Counted from the stretch's first letter, positions 18,301 to 26,548 are shown. The stretch is DNA of 63,218 nt from an uncultured Erysipelotrichaceae bacterium (GCA_900315225.1 OMYM01000334.1:1-63218), one strand, 5' to 3'. Translations and numbers: made by a program. Notes: generated by a model not told the origin, from the sequence alone.

Positions 18301-21284
18301 TCGCTGAAGTCATTTGCCTTCATCAATTCGAAAGCATGGGCATATTTTTCCTTGATATAACGATTGATGTCGCGGGTAACAATACGATCATTGCCTGTCG
18401 CTTCCTTGAACGAATCTACGTCTTCAAGTCTTGTGAACAAGTCTCTATCGGTCGCAATTTCCAGATGTTCCATGCTTTCTCTGGTGCGCAAGGAAACTTT
18501 CTTTTCTTCCCAAGGTGAATCCAGCAATTCTTCCAGGGACATGGTGGCGTAGTCTAGTTTTTCACCATCATCTTCCAGGTCGATACCGAAAAGACGCAAA
18601 ACGTATTTTTTTCCAGCAAGCGTATCATCGGCTTGCATTTCTTCAATAACGTTGCCGTATTTGTGTCTGATGTATCCATTGATTTCACGGGTAACGACAC
18701 GGTCATTGCCAATGGCTTCCCTGAATGATTCTATGTCTTCCAATCTGGCGAAAAGGACATGGTCGTTTTCAATGCCTAGGCTTTCTAGCAAGCTACGCGT
18801 CCTTGGACAGAAGAAGCCTGGGTCGAGCGGGGAATCCATCAGCTGGGCAAGGGACATGCCCGTGTAGTCGATATCGAGTGGCTTGTCGTCCTCGTCCTCT
18901 TGCTTGACGTAGAACAAACGTTTGAGAAAACCAATCGCCGCAAAGGACTCTGGGAAGCCATCGGGTCCTAGTTGGTCGTATATGCCTTGGTAGCGTTTCT
19001 CGGCATATTCCTTGACTTCGTTTATGATATTGCGCGATACGCCAGGCAAGGAACGGAAATCAGCCATGTTGGACACTGCCTCGAACAAGTCGCGGTCGGT
19101 ATATATCTCGTTGCGCAACAGGGTGACGTATGCCCTTGGCGATAACATGAAATAATCCAGGTGCTGTCCAAGCATCTTCCTAAGGGAATATTCTGCGTAG
19201 TCATTATCTCTGTCGCCAAGCAATCCCTTGAGATATGGCGATCCCTTGAAACGCAGCTTGGAACCATTCGCCTTGACTTGTTCGTATGCCTCGCCATAGC
19301 GTTCCTTGAGGTAGTCATTGATCTGTTCGCATGTCGCATGGGTGACTTTTTCGTGTTTAGCAAATTCCTCGTAGTCGCTCAATACGCGGAATAGGTCGCG
19401 GTCGGTCACGACATTCATTTCGCCTAAAGCCTTGATGCTAGCGTTGCTAAAGTATGAAAAATCGACTGGTTCGCCAAGCATAGAATCCATGGATATAACA
19501 AAAGGTTTTACCTCGATGCTTTGCAAGGCGTTTGCCTTGGCTTCCTGCAACTGACTAATCAATTGCGACAATTCATCGTTCTTTTCGATCGGGAACGTGA
19601 TATTATCTGCCAACGCAAAAACATCATGGTATCTATTTTCTAGGTAAGACTGTATCGAATCGATGGTTGTTATGCCAATCCCAGGGATTTCCAGCAGCTT
19701 GTCGGATTTGTATAGCGTATATAGCTCATAATCATGGAATATGCCTTCCTTGGCGAAAACCCTAAGGTTTTTCTTATTGATCTCGCTCATGTCGATAGCT
19801 TCGCCACGAATGGCGATCAAGCCGCATGAAAGCAATTCTCTAGCAGTATCGGTTGCCTTTTCCTGCTCTATGCCTCGCTCCAGCATAGAAGCGTATGCTT
19901 CGTTTGCCTGTTGAATGGCATCGCGGCTTGGGTCATAGGCAAACCCGCCCGTCTTTGTTTCGTTAAAGACATCCGTGAATACATCGCCATAGGCAAAAGA
20001 AGCGGGGAAGCCTTCCTTTGCCATGGCTTTGTAGGTCTCTTCATAACGCTCCCTAATGTATTGGCGCATGTCATTTATGATTGCCTTGTCGCTTTCTTCT
20101 CCCGCTTGCATGTAGGCAAGAAGAGCTTCGTCTGTCTCTATTCCCTTGGCCGCAAGAGCATGCCTAAGGCGGGGAGTGGCGCAACCATTGATCTTAGAAG
20201 CCAAAAGGTCTAAAAGGGATTCGCCTTTGCGGGAAGTCACCTTGGCCTTTGGGTTCTTGTAGAGTCGTTCTAGTTTCTTTTCATCGTTTTCGCTGAAAGG
20301 GAATGTCATGGTTTGCAAGGCATCCAGCACATTTCCATATTTTTCCTGCAGGTATTCACGCATCAAGCGTCCTGACTTATGGCCAATGGCGCGCTGCTGT
20401 TCAAAATCAGGATCTTGCAGGCGGCGGAACAAGGCACTGTCAGTATTGATCTTTTGCTCTGTCATGGCAGTGTATGTACGACCGGCAAGTGTTTCGATGT
20501 CAAGGCGTTCCTTGCTCAGGTCGATGAGTTGGGCCACAATGGCCAAGCGGATGTCTTCTTGTATCTCTTCGCTCGGCAACAAGATAAATGCATCGTCGTT
20601 GAACACTTTCTTCGCCGTTGCGACATACGGGGGATCTGCCTCGTCTTGCGGCAATTGCGTCATGCCAAACGGTTCAACAAATGGCGCAAGAGGACCGGCA
20701 GCCTGGAAAATAGAAACGATTTCGTCTCTTGTTAGATCAAGACTGGTTTCTTCAATCCTTGAAAACAACTGCCCATAGCGCGTGGAAAGATACTCTTCGC
20801 ATTCCTTTGCCAAGGCATCGTCAAAGTCTGGTTGTTTCTTCAAGGAAGAAACATTGCTTTCAAGCTCTTGCGCCAATGCGCCATCGCTTTCAATCATCAA
20901 GCGGGAAAGAATCTCCTTGAGTCCTTCAGACATGTCTTTGGTATCGATTTGTTCCCCGACCCTAAGCAACATGTATACCTTGATGGTTCTTCTTGCCATA
21001 GCGAGGATGCTTGCCTCGCTATGGCCGGCAAGCTTTTCCTTGATGCATGCGATGCGTTGCGACAAGCGCTTTGCTTCTACTTCGTAGTGAAGGTAATCGT
21101 ATGCCTTGTCTATCATCTCCAGGGCTGTCTTGAAATCCAGTTTCAATGACTGGACAAGATCGTCCGTGCCTGCCTCCGCTACGCTTTCGAGGGTGTCGTA
21201 TCCCCTGCGCAGCATTTTATTCGCTTCCGCCTTGGACACCCCTAGCACTTCTTGAAATATTTTCTTTATATCGTCATTTCCCAT
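12333..21284 (-). CDS. Giant alpha-CTD/HhH-like repeat protein with C-terminal HTH segments
   Basis: A single uninterrupted 2,983-residue reading frame, acidic and without signal peptide or membrane span, so cytoplasmic. Residues ~13-65 look like a helix-hairpin-helix (KAEANKMLRRGYDTLESVAE). From ~258 a unit of about 107 residues recurs: an LLDSPL lead, then FSPRSQGYLEQLGITTDR, a LEDxxSFK segment, a DRVFIRDIN segment, a Y-rich helix, then GFxxxFxGxxYLxxLF. I count 15 copies to ~1,860 and three more at ~2,050-2,420. The R..x.L...gI.T..dL.....g.....I...L pattern resembles the RNA polymerase alpha C-terminal domain; one copy has IPGIGITTIDSIQSYL (~530). A Pro/Glu/Gln tandem linker (~1,870-1,990) separates the blocks. 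The last ~300 residues include a winged-helix-like segment (~2,635-2,688) and a sigma-region-4-like HTH (YEQIGDTIGLDVQQVKAMVR, ~2,715). AAAGGAG precedes the ATG. Function is not known; a nucleic-acid or RNA polymerase scaffold is inference. Confidence 0.85.
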   Translation of the reverse strand: MGNDDIKKIFQEVLGVSKAEANKMLRRGYDTLESVAEAGTDDLVQSLKLDFKTALEMIDKAYDYLHYEVEAKRLSQRIACIKEKLAGHSEASILAMARRTIKVYMLLRVGEQIDTKDMSEGLKEILSRLMIESDGALAQELESNVSSLKKQPDFDDALAKECEEYLSTRYGQLFSRIEETSLDLTRDEIVSIFQAAGPLAPFVEPFGMTQLPQDEADPPYVATAKKVFNDDAFILLPSEEIQEDIRLAIVAQLIDLSKERLDIETLAGRTYTAMTEQKINTDSALFRRLQDPDFEQQRAIGHKSGRLMREYLQEKYGNVLDALQTMTFPFSENDEKKLERLYKNPKAKVTSRKGESLLDLLASKINGCATPRLRHALAAKGIETDEALLAYMQAGEESDKAIINDMRQYIRERYEETYKAMAKEGFPASFAYGDVFTDVFNETKTGGFAYDPSRDAIQQANEAYASMLERGIEQEKATDTARELLSCGLIAIRGEAIDMSEINKKNLRVFAKEGIFHDYELYTLYKSDKLLEIPGIGITTIDSIQSYLENRYHDVFALADNITFPIEKNDELSQLISQLQEAKANALQSIEVKPFVISMDSMLGEPVDFSYFSNASIKALGEMNVVTDRDLFRVLSDYEEFAKHEKVTHATCEQINDYLKERYGEAYEQVKANGSKLRFKGSPYLKGLLGDRDNDYAEYSLRKMLGQHLDYFMLSPRAYVTLLRNEIYTDRDLFEAVSNMADFRSLPGVSRNIINEVKEYAEKRYQGIYDQLGPDGFPESFAAIGFLKRLFYVKQEDEDDKPLDIDYTGMSLAQLMDSPLDPGFFCPRTRSLLESLGIENDHVLFARLEDIESFREAIGNDRVVTREINGYIRHKYGNVIEEMQADDTLAGKKYVLRLFGIDLEDDGEKLDYATMSLEELLDSPWEEKKVSLRTRESMEHLEIATDRDLFTRLEDVDSFKEATGNDRIVTRDINRYIKEKYAHAFELMKANDFSETFVGKNYLLHVFKVHIEQDEEVPGYESMTLSELLGSPLETDRFCVRSQSYIEQMGVSTDGELFAKLEDMASFKASIDSDRVVVRDINNYIRDKYAHAVEQMKEDGFKDTFPGRDYILQLFKVVLPQEEQDTDATAETERDIALMTLPELLDSSIVLDEFSPRSQGYLEQLGITTDRSLFEQLQDWDAFRQETGSDRVFIRDINGYIRRRYIREFERMRKEGFKDDFAGRNYLFRLFRVQAEEIHPAVDYSSLSLEELLDTPLDIASFVPRSQKYLEQLNIDTNRALLEKLDDIESFKEAIDNDHVFIRDINRFIKRRYVHVFEQMKEEGFKKEFAGKDYVLGLFGIASEKANPFIDYSAKSLEELLDSPLELDCFSSRSKRYIEQLNIDTDRALLEKLDDFESFKAATGNDRVFIRDINAHLRKRYAHLFTNMQEKGFPEAMPGQSYMMRVFHVRTENEQSDNLKMPVGDNLQKLLDSPLDKDRFASRSWNVLQEQGIETDRALLERLEDFESLKSFAGNARVFARDINGYCRNRYAEMFAKMKAQGFPESFPGLGYLQNLFDNGTLVQGPTEENLENKTLAEMLEMPISRKTLGFRLYNVLMNKGVSTDGDLLKLAEKDHGFEYEDGFGGATGDIIKEYLVKRYSHLLDSLKATDGFPGRDYLMVALGETEYIPTLAEMLESPIDYSRFSRPLVLSLRKFHVAKDKDLLAIMDKGTSFNEREREEIDSYFSDYYEPFYEDQKDQGFPLQFVGLTYLKSLFDGQEVIEGWTIDEMLDSQIDEKMFSPVTYHTLMKLGYDTDRKLLSAMSNMKAFRSEKGIAAATIERIKEYFKEYYAYHYEKLKEQGFPVQFEGLSYLKSLFGDMEDPEQEILLPIEEANEPIEEAPQEQPEETNESIEEAPQEQPEETSEPIEEVPQEQPEETSEPVEEAPQEQPEETSEPVEETPVAQPEETNQPIEAPFEEKSELTSAKPQEETPQVIPEEPPVEEVEVHEEILEQARLKDLAAMACKAYHDAEKKGLSHAQAENMMRDALLQEYIKVSDEPIDEQRFTSRAMGILYKNDIKKDSDVFQAMTQKTEEMSRVLGDKLAEDLGEYMRNKFGAILCLLQEVSYPLEIGNWSQIEELFENALESASKRRSVYDVDLAAIYDRETLRNTSDDYIQKEIREVLFADLVHKCNEKITPGSLSPRVAYSLAQLNIATDGELYDFSKGKDFVLAKGLGERALEQVEEYLDKKYAQYRWILNNLRYPFNGQDLAAVEALYDNAIGAREERVAEEEKPVSEKVVEPKTSTPVEIPSFLPQTEIKTDFRERIESMRDTLLEDDKDILSTRAYNLLAKLSIVTEGDLLSAMKDQDAFTNTRGMGKANVASCRDLIVAKYKDIYEEMEDVGFPYDFDGLETLKNLFKEEAPQQMQIPFFDDDDEEQKEESNDYYTPSINMDDLPVYNYDLDDMESFVVDEITDDTPLNDYGMDDAETFVVNEIVEPMDENVQKYLEDCDHAIVDETTQDLYDSLASHGIVLYSQLMDAYYSGQLASYPDVDMVEANDLIFSIKEKAERYADEPQETFEEYIEREGGLIDEFALPQDDFDALAREGIRYEKELCDAFAKGMVSLASVYVRRYYNNLREDYLNASEETDAILDNTVYQVLKNNPLKSFTESELVEASGIDPRDFYTYLSDMLDNYDITVKKGRYAIVLPRARIVAMEMGNDRMARVLLRCLGGDSYEQIGDTIGLDVQQVKAMVRQGADELRVASLEHYGTDMMEEDRLAHVYQTYNIPDDAYQGFMNISAETLNFLALYYKKGTRDMMGVLEDPNAPKNVKEGIEKYRRKSIVRLEGVDLLVNKQVMEDYILKTRCTEQTDIAQFAEYYKDFIAIYHLDEYPQLAWVEGSETKIMQRMMRGRHVLCRSKTVLRFYDIDSRDYTKLKDELDLGQFHGLEMSTETLFDAHPELMKEYDILDKHELHFLLRRIYKQDEVPGLTFGRNPNLVFA
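14050..20510 (-). repeat. About 18 coding tandem repeats of an alpha-CTD-like domain
   Basis: The segment encoding RDIN and its equivalents recurs near 16713, 17042, 17366, 17691, 18041, 18361 and 18681, that is every ~320-350 bp. Units near 17.0-18.7 kb are the most alike; outer units are diverged, with identity kept at the RS/R..YL, T-D-x-x-L, D-I-N-x-Y-I and G-F positions. This pattern suggests recent expansion from the centre. Confidence 0.8.
15420..15672 (-). repeat. 45-bp tandem repeat encoding a Pro/Glu/Gln linker
   Basis: Five full copies of a 15-residue unit (EPIEEAPQEQPEETS and variants) plus a degenerate tail lie between the two blocks of alpha-CTD-like repeats. The unit is acidic and proline-rich, as expected for an extended flexible spacer. 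Copy number is likely to vary between strains by slippage. Confidence 0.85.
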
Positions 21285-21570
21285 TTTTGGCCAACTCCTT
21301 TATTTGATCTAACGATGAAAAACATATAAAAACCAATTCTGCCAAACCACAAAAAACCAATGTTTCGACATGTATCGATATTCGGATGAACGCATAAAAT
21401 CAACAGCCAAGCCATTGATAAAACAGGATAATCTCTTGAATGAAGCGTGTGTTTCGATTTTTCCAGTCTTTCACCCAAGATTATTTTAACACAGTTCATT
21501 TATAACGCAATGCAAAAATCATTCTTCTCCCCGCAGCAATCGCAAACAAAAGAATGCCTTGCGACGAAAC
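21285..21570. other. Upstream region of the giant gene
   Basis: An intergenic stretch of about 290 bp. On the minus strand AAAGGAG lies about 10 bases before the giant ATG, and TTGATT, 17 bp, TATCGA near 21400-21370 is a weak candidate promoter. No other gene or repeat is evident. Confidence 0.4.
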
Positions 21571-21599
21571 ATGGCGCTGTGGCATTGCCACAGCGCCAT
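21571..21599. terminator. Terminator of the LRR/CAP surface-protein gene
   Basis: A perfect dyad (TGGCGCTGTGGCA and its complement), 8 bp past the stop of the leftward surface-protein gene. The T tract after the stem is short, so termination may be incomplete. Confidence 0.65.
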
Positions 21600-21606
21600 A
21601 TTTTAA

Positions 21607-24600
21607 CTATCTTTTGCGTCTTGTCAAGACACCTGTTTTCTCATCGAAGTAGTATTCCTTGCCTTCGATGGTCACCCATCCCTTGGACATTTGCCCGGTC
21701 TTCAAGTCGTAGTAGTAGGTGTTTCCCTCTTGCTTGGGATATAGCTTTGCTTCATCATCAACAACGTTGTACCAACCTTTGATCATCTTTCCCGTGTTGT
21801 CGTAGCGCACCCACTTTCCTTCCTTGTTCTTGCCTTTCTTGAGGTCTTCCTGGTAGATGTATGGCATCCATACTTCCTTGCTTGATGCCTTGGCTCCATC
21901 GTATATGCAATCAAGCCAATACCATCCATCGGACTCAGGGTCATAGATTTCCCTGCCTCTTTCCTTGCCATATACTTCATCCCAGATGTTCTTGGGATCG
22001 CCTTTCACTGCCTGGCGCTTTCCTTTCTCAAACCAATAATCTTTTCCTTCATACGCACAGAAGCCAAATACACGGCAATAGGCAGGGTCTTCCTGTGGCT
22101 CGACAGTGATATCGACCGTGATGCTCTTGCCATCGTATTGGGCTTTTATCACGGCCACACCTTGGCTTGCGGCGATAAGCTCTTTACCCTCGACATAGAC
22201 GATTGCCTCATCGCTGGAAGAAAGAACAGCTTCCACTTCTTCATCGTCTTCATATACTGTCAACATCTGTCTTTCGCCAACCTTCATTACAGCGTTAAAC
22301 TCCCCAAAAGACAATACGCCAATATCGACGACGGTCAAGTCAAAGGAATCTTGCAATCCATCCACCCTGGCATATATCGTTGCTTTGCCAGGATTCCTGG
22401 CAAAGACATACCCCGCCTTGTCAACGATCGCCACGTATGTGTCGCTAGACGCAAACACCACGTCTTCTTCACTTGCTCCAACAAGCGCCAGATTGATCTC
22501 CTGGATTTCCCCAACACGCATCTTTTGGCGTGGCTCGACAATCCTCAAGCTTGACTCTATCTTTCCTTCCACAGTCAAGACAAAGGAATCCTTTGCGCCA
22601 TGGTATGTTGCGCTAATGATCGTTGTCCCAGAATTTCTCGCATAGACAACGCCACTCTCCGACACCTCAGCAACCATCTTATCACTTGAAGCATATTCAA
22701 CGACACCATCCGCCAAGACATTGAGCGTCTGCCTTTCACCCACCTTCATTTTTAGCAAGGGATCGATGATCCTGACCTTTTCCGAGGCAGGAGTGACGAT
22801 AATCTCGTGGAACACCGAGGCATTGCCTGCGGTGGCGGTGATCACCGCCTTGCCTTCCGCCATGCCTGTCACAAAGCCATCCTGATCGACAAACGCCACT
22901 TCTTCGTTGGACGAAGAGAACACCACCTTTAGTTCCTCATCCGAAACCACCTGAACATCCAGTTCTTTTCTTTCCCCCACCCGAATCTCATCAAAGGGAT
23001 TGATGAAAAGAATCTTCCTGACGACATTATTGCCTTGCTCGACATCCACATGGATGTTAAAGGAAACGGTATCATCGCTCAAGTTCCTCGCAATGATTTC
23101 CGTTGGTCCCTTCTTGATGCCGTAGATCATTCCGTTTTCATCGATTTCACAATGTCCGTTGTCTGTCTCATACTTGAAAGATTTCGCAAGAACCGGGTTT
23201 TCCTGCACGCCATTGGCGATACGGAAAGAAAGCAGGCGTGTCTCTCCTGTCTTTAGCGTCAGCCTGTTTTCCACCAGCCGCGGCGTGCCGTTTCCCTTGA
23301 TCCCATGCACTTCATACGTCTTTACGTCAATGTCCGGCCGTTCCTTGAATACGGCTTGCTTAGAAGAAAAATCCTGCGTCCAGTAGATATGGTCTTCAAC
23401 GATGAATATCCCAATGCCCACGCTATTCCAGCGATCATCCAGGATCTGCCTGCGGTGGGCGGTGGAATTCATCAGGATGTTCATCGCCTCCTTGGCATCC
23501 CTAGCGCCATACACGATGTTTTCCGCCTCGGCGCCATTGCCCAAAGTGCCAAAGGAAGTGCCATCGGGACGCGTGTGGCTCCAATACACCGATAGCTCGC
23601 CAGCACGCAACATCGCCCCCTCCAACAATGATTCATCCATAGCAAGCGCTCCCAGCCCATATTTCGCCCTTTCCTGATTGAGAATGTCCAGACACTCATA
23701 CGCCATGGAAAAATCCCTGCTGCCCATGACAAACCACGTCACACACTCCCTGGCATACGAACGAGTCGCTTCATCGATGCACACCATTCCAGCCGGAGGA
23801 GTAAACGTCTTTTCAATCGGCGTTCCCCGAAAAGCATTCGCCCGAATCTCATTGAGCGAATTAGGCAGATTGACTTCCTTGAGGACACCATCCCCGTCAA
23901 ACGCCTTCTTCCCAATGACCTTGATCTTCGCGGGAAGCGTAACCTTTGCTAGCGAGAGATTCCCCGCAAAGCTGCTTTCACCAATCTCCCCAAGCGCTTC
24001 ATACCTGGAAAGATCAATGCTGGAAAAACCACATCCACTGAAAGCGCTATCTCCAATCGTTGCGACATTCGCCGATAGCTCGACATTCTTCAACAAAGCG
24101 TCCTCCAGACACAACCCTCTGGGAATATCCGCCATGGCGTTGGCGAAATTCACCCTAGCAAGCGATGGCATGTTCGCCAACGCCTTCTCATCCATCGTTT
24201 CAACCGATGCAGGAATGTCAAGGGATGAAATGGACGTATACGCAAACGCCATCTCCCCGATCCGCCTGACATTTCCCAAATCAACGCCAGTCAAACGCTC
24301 TGCGTTGACAAACGCACACCTGCCAATGGCATCCACGAAGGAAGGAACCGTAAAACTAGACAACGATGAATTAGGCATATACATGACCAGCGTCCCCGTG
24401 TCCTTGGTATACAGTTGGTTATCGATGACCGTGTAGTATTGGTTCTCGCTTGGCACTGTAACGGAACGCGCGCGGTTTGTCAATTCCTTATCTGATAGCG
24501 CTAGCGGGGAAAACCGCCGCATCGCTTTCGGCATTTTGAAGTCAACAATCCCCAATCCCTGCAAAGCATAGTCTTCTATCTCCGCCAAAGAATCAGGCAA

Positions 24601-25071
24601 GACAAGATCTCTCACCTTTGCGTCACACAACCCACTCCTGCCGATAAACTCCAAGGTATCCGGCAGCGAAAGATCCCTCAGTTTCTTCATGTACGCCAAA
24701 CCATACCCCTCGATCCGCTTGACCCCACGAGGAATGGTCAACGACTCCACCACCGCATCCCCATAGAAAGCCATGAAGCCTATGGTCGTAACCGGCTTGT
24801 TCCCTAACATGCTTGGTATCATTAGCGATACCTGATCGCCTTCATATCCCGTGACAATTGCTTCCTCGCCCTTGATTTCATACAAAAGACCAGTGACATC
24901 CTTATATTCATCCTGTGGCTTATCGACGACTTCTGGCACATTGGACTCAACATCATACTGCGACAATGTCTCGTATCCCCGCTCGATTTCCCCAACCCCA
25001 TTGCTCGCTGTCAATGGATTCAAATTCCCCAGCAATCCCAATGCCAGGAAAAGACTCATTACCTGTTTCAT
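21607..25071 (-). CDS. Secreted BspA-LRR / CAP / Big2 surface protein with wall-binding-like tail
   Basis: 1,154 residues from an ATG preceded by AAGGAG (25071); the longer upstream reading lacks a ribosome site. An N-terminal signal sequence (MKQVMSLFLALGLLGNLNPL) is followed by BspA-type leucine-rich repeats (~50-440, e.g. SLTIPRGVKRIEGYGLAYM), then a CAP/SCP domain (~460-577, LNQERAKYGLGAL, WSHTRPDGTSF, STAHRRQILDDRWNSVGIG). About five Big2-like Ig domains follow (~600-1,000), and a tail (~1,005-1,154) rich in G, W and Y (GREIYDPESDGWYWLD, KEVWMPYIYQ, GKWVRYDNTGKMIKGW, GNTYYYD). The same tail ends the lectin protein at 56173. LRR, CAP and Big domains suggest host or matrix adhesion; no sortase motif is present, so the tail probably anchors the protein. 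Confidence 0.9.
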   Translation of the reverse strand: MKQVMSLFLALGLLGNLNPLTASNGVGEIERGYETLSQYDVESNVPEVVDKPQDEYKDVTGLLYEIKGEEAIVTGYEGDQVSLMIPSMLGNKPVTTIGFMAFYGDAVVESLTIPRGVKRIEGYGLAYMKKLRDLSLPDTLEFIGRSGLCDAKVRDLVLPDSLAEIEDYALQGLGIVDFKMPKAMRRFSPLALSDKELTNRARSVTVPSENQYYTVIDNQLYTKDTGTLVMYMPNSSLSSFTVPSFVDAIGRCAFVNAERLTGVDLGNVRRIGEMAFAYTSISSLDIPASVETMDEKALANMPSLARVNFANAMADIPRGLCLEDALLKNVELSANVATIGDSAFSGCGFSSIDLSRYEALGEIGESSFAGNLSLAKVTLPAKIKVIGKKAFDGDGVLKEVNLPNSLNEIRANAFRGTPIEKTFTPPAGMVCIDEATRSYARECVTWFVMGSRDFSMAYECLDILNQERAKYGLGALAMDESLLEGAMLRAGELSVYWSHTRPDGTSFGTLGNGAEAENIVYGARDAKEAMNILMNSTAHRRQILDDRWNSVGIGIFIVEDHIYWTQDFSSKQAVFKERPDIDVKTYEVHGIKGNGTPRLVENRLTLKTGETRLLSFRIANGVQENPVLAKSFKYETDNGHCEIDENGMIYGIKKGPTEIIARNLSDDTVSFNIHVDVEQGNNVVRKILFINPFDEIRVGERKELDVQVVSDEELKVVFSSSNEEVAFVDQDGFVTGMAEGKAVITATAGNASVFHEIIVTPASEKVRIIDPLLKMKVGERQTLNVLADGVVEYASSDKMVAEVSESGVVYARNSGTTIISATYHGAKDSFVLTVEGKIESSLRIVEPRQKMRVGEIQEINLALVGASEEDVVFASSDTYVAIVDKAGYVFARNPGKATIYARVDGLQDSFDLTVVDIGVLSFGEFNAVMKVGERQMLTVYEDDEEVEAVLSSSDEAIVYVEGKELIAASQGVAVIKAQYDGKSITVDITVEPQEDPAYCRVFGFCAYEGKDYWFEKGKRQAVKGDPKNIWDEVYGKERGREIYDPESDGWYWLDCIYDGAKASSKEVWMPYIYQEDLKKGKNKEGKWVRYDNTGKMIKGWYNVVDDEAKLYPKQEGNTYYYDLKTGQMSKGWVTIEGKEYYFDEKTGVLTRRKR

Positions 25072-25251
25072 GATCAACTCTCCTTCTATGATAAGTTTTT
25101 TAAACATCAGCGTGATTTTACTATATTTATTAACCGTCAAAAAGAACATGCACATCCATAATATAACCCGTGAAATTTCGCTTAAATTATACATGATGAT
25201 GATTTCTGCGCAAGAATAATTATGCAAGAAACATGGCAACGTGGTTAAGAC

Positions 25252-25299
25252 TTGCTTTTGTTTTCAATAAAGACGATAATGAATAGCGTTAAAAAGGAG
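25252..25299 (+). promoter_or_regulatory. galE promoter and ribosome site
   Basis: TTGCTT (25252-25257), 17 bp, GATAAT (25275-25280), then AAGGAG at 25294-25299 ten bases before the ATG. Confidence 0.6.
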
Positions 25300-25309
25300 A
25301 TTTTGAAAA

Positions 25310-26326
25310 ATGAAGATACTTGTGACAGGCGGAACCGGATTCATCGGTTCCCACACCGTCGTCGAGCTTATGAATTCCGGCTATGACGTCGTCATCGTTG
25401 ACAACCTGTATAACTCCAAGGCGATGGTCGTCGACCGCATCGCGGAAATCACCGGCAAGCGCCCTGTTTTCCATGAACTCGATGTTCTCGACAAAGACGC
25501 GCTAAACGCCGTATTTGAAGAAGAAAAGATCGATGCAGTCATTCATTTCGCCGGCTACAAGGCCGTTGGCGAATCCACGCGCATGCCCATTGAATACTAT
25601 ACAAACAACCTTTGCTCGACATTGACGTTGTGCGATGTCATGCGCCACCACAACTGCAAGAACATCGTGTTCTCTTCCAGCGCCACGGTGTATGGCGACC
25701 CCGCCTTTGTCCCGATCAGCGAGAAATGCCCGCTTGGCGAAAGAACCAATCCCTATGGCGAAAGCAAGGCAATGCAGGAAAGAATCCTTTCCGACATTGC
25801 CAAGGCAGACCCAGAATGGAAAGTCGTATTGTTACGCTATTTCAATCCGATTGGTGCCCATGCTTCGGGATTGATTGGCGAAGATCCCAAGGGCATTCCA
25901 AACAACCTGTTGCCGTTTGTGGCACAGGTGGCCTCTGGAAAGCTGGAAAAAGTCCATGTCTTTGGCAACGACTACGACACTCTGGATGGAACAGGCGTAC
26001 GCGACTACATCCATGTCGTTGACCTGGCAAAAGGGCACGTCAAGGCAATCGACAACTTCGCAAAGCTATCAGGCGTAAGCATCTTTAACCTTGGCACAGG
26101 CATCGGCTATTCCGTGCTTGAGATCATCCATACCTTCTCCCGCGTCAACAACATCGAGATCCCCTATGTCATTGATGGCAGAAGACCTGGCGACATCGCC
26201 ACCTGCTACGCCGACCCAAGCTTGGCAAATGATGTCCTGGATTGGCATGCGGAAAAGAACCTCGAAGACATGTGCAGGGATGTCTGGAACTGGCAATCAA
26301 AGAACCCCAACGGCTACGTCGAATAA
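25310..26326 (+). CDS. galE: UDP-glucose 4-epimerase
   Basis: 338 residues interconverting UDP-glucose and UDP-galactose (Leloir pathway and polysaccharide precursor supply). The N-terminal NAD-binding GGTGFIGSH, the SSSATVYG segment, catalytic YGESK near 145, and substrate-site RYFNPIGAH and RRPGD motifs are typical of extended SDR epimerases; length is standard. A strong terminator follows the stop. The last ~11 codons and this terminator are duplicated, in decayed form, at 29196-29258. Confidence 0.96.
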   Translation: MKILVTGGTGFIGSHTVVELMNSGYDVVIVDNLYNSKAMVVDRIAEITGKRPVFHELDVLDKDALNAVFEEEKIDAVIHFAGYKAVGESTRMPIEYYTNNLCSTLTLCDVMRHHNCKNIVFSSSATVYGDPAFVPISEKCPLGERTNPYGESKAMQERILSDIAKADPEWKVVLLRYFNPIGAHASGLIGEDPKGIPNNLLPFVAQVASGKLEKVHVFGNDYDTLDGTGVRDYIHVVDLAKGHVKAIDNFAKLSGVSIFNLGTGIGYSVLEIIHTFSRVNNIEIPYVIDGRRPGDIATCYADPSLANDVLDWHAEKNLEDMCRDVWNWQSKNPNGYVE

Positions 26327-26356
26327 CAATAAAAGGACCAAATGGTCCTTTTATTG
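26294..26356 (+). repeat. Direct repeat A: galE 3' end plus terminator
   Basis: 63 bp that align without gaps to 29196-29258 with 54 identities. This copy holds the intact end of galE with its TAA. Confidence 0.85.
26327..26356. terminator. galE terminator (copy A of a duplicated tail)
   Basis: CAATAAAAGGACCA, loop AA, and a complementary arm with T4. It lies directly after the galE stop. A second copy of the same hairpin occurs at 29229-29258. Confidence 0.9.
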
Positions 26357-26548
26357 ATCGTTCCGCATATAACAGCAGGCAGACAATGCGGAATTCTTCC
26401 CTATTTGTGCGTCCAAGTATTGCCCTGATGGACACTCCAGATAAGGCTGGAAATGCATCAACCCTTATGCGGAGAGACTGGTCATCCCTAAGCGGGAAGA
26501 GCTTGAGGGCGATAGGATACCCTGGTGAAAAGGATATCGAAAAGAACC

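Noticed and set aside
14050-20510. Regular ~320-350 bp periodicity considered as a non-coding repeat array or CRISPR-like structure
   Set aside because: The period is far too long for CRISPR, the repeats are diverged at DNA level, and one uninterrupted frame covers all units, so the periodicity is of protein domains.
23678-24436. 252-codon plus-strand frame opposite the LRR protein gene
   Set aside because: Antisense to leucine-rich repeats and with no ribosome site; the repeat pattern only mirrors the real gene.
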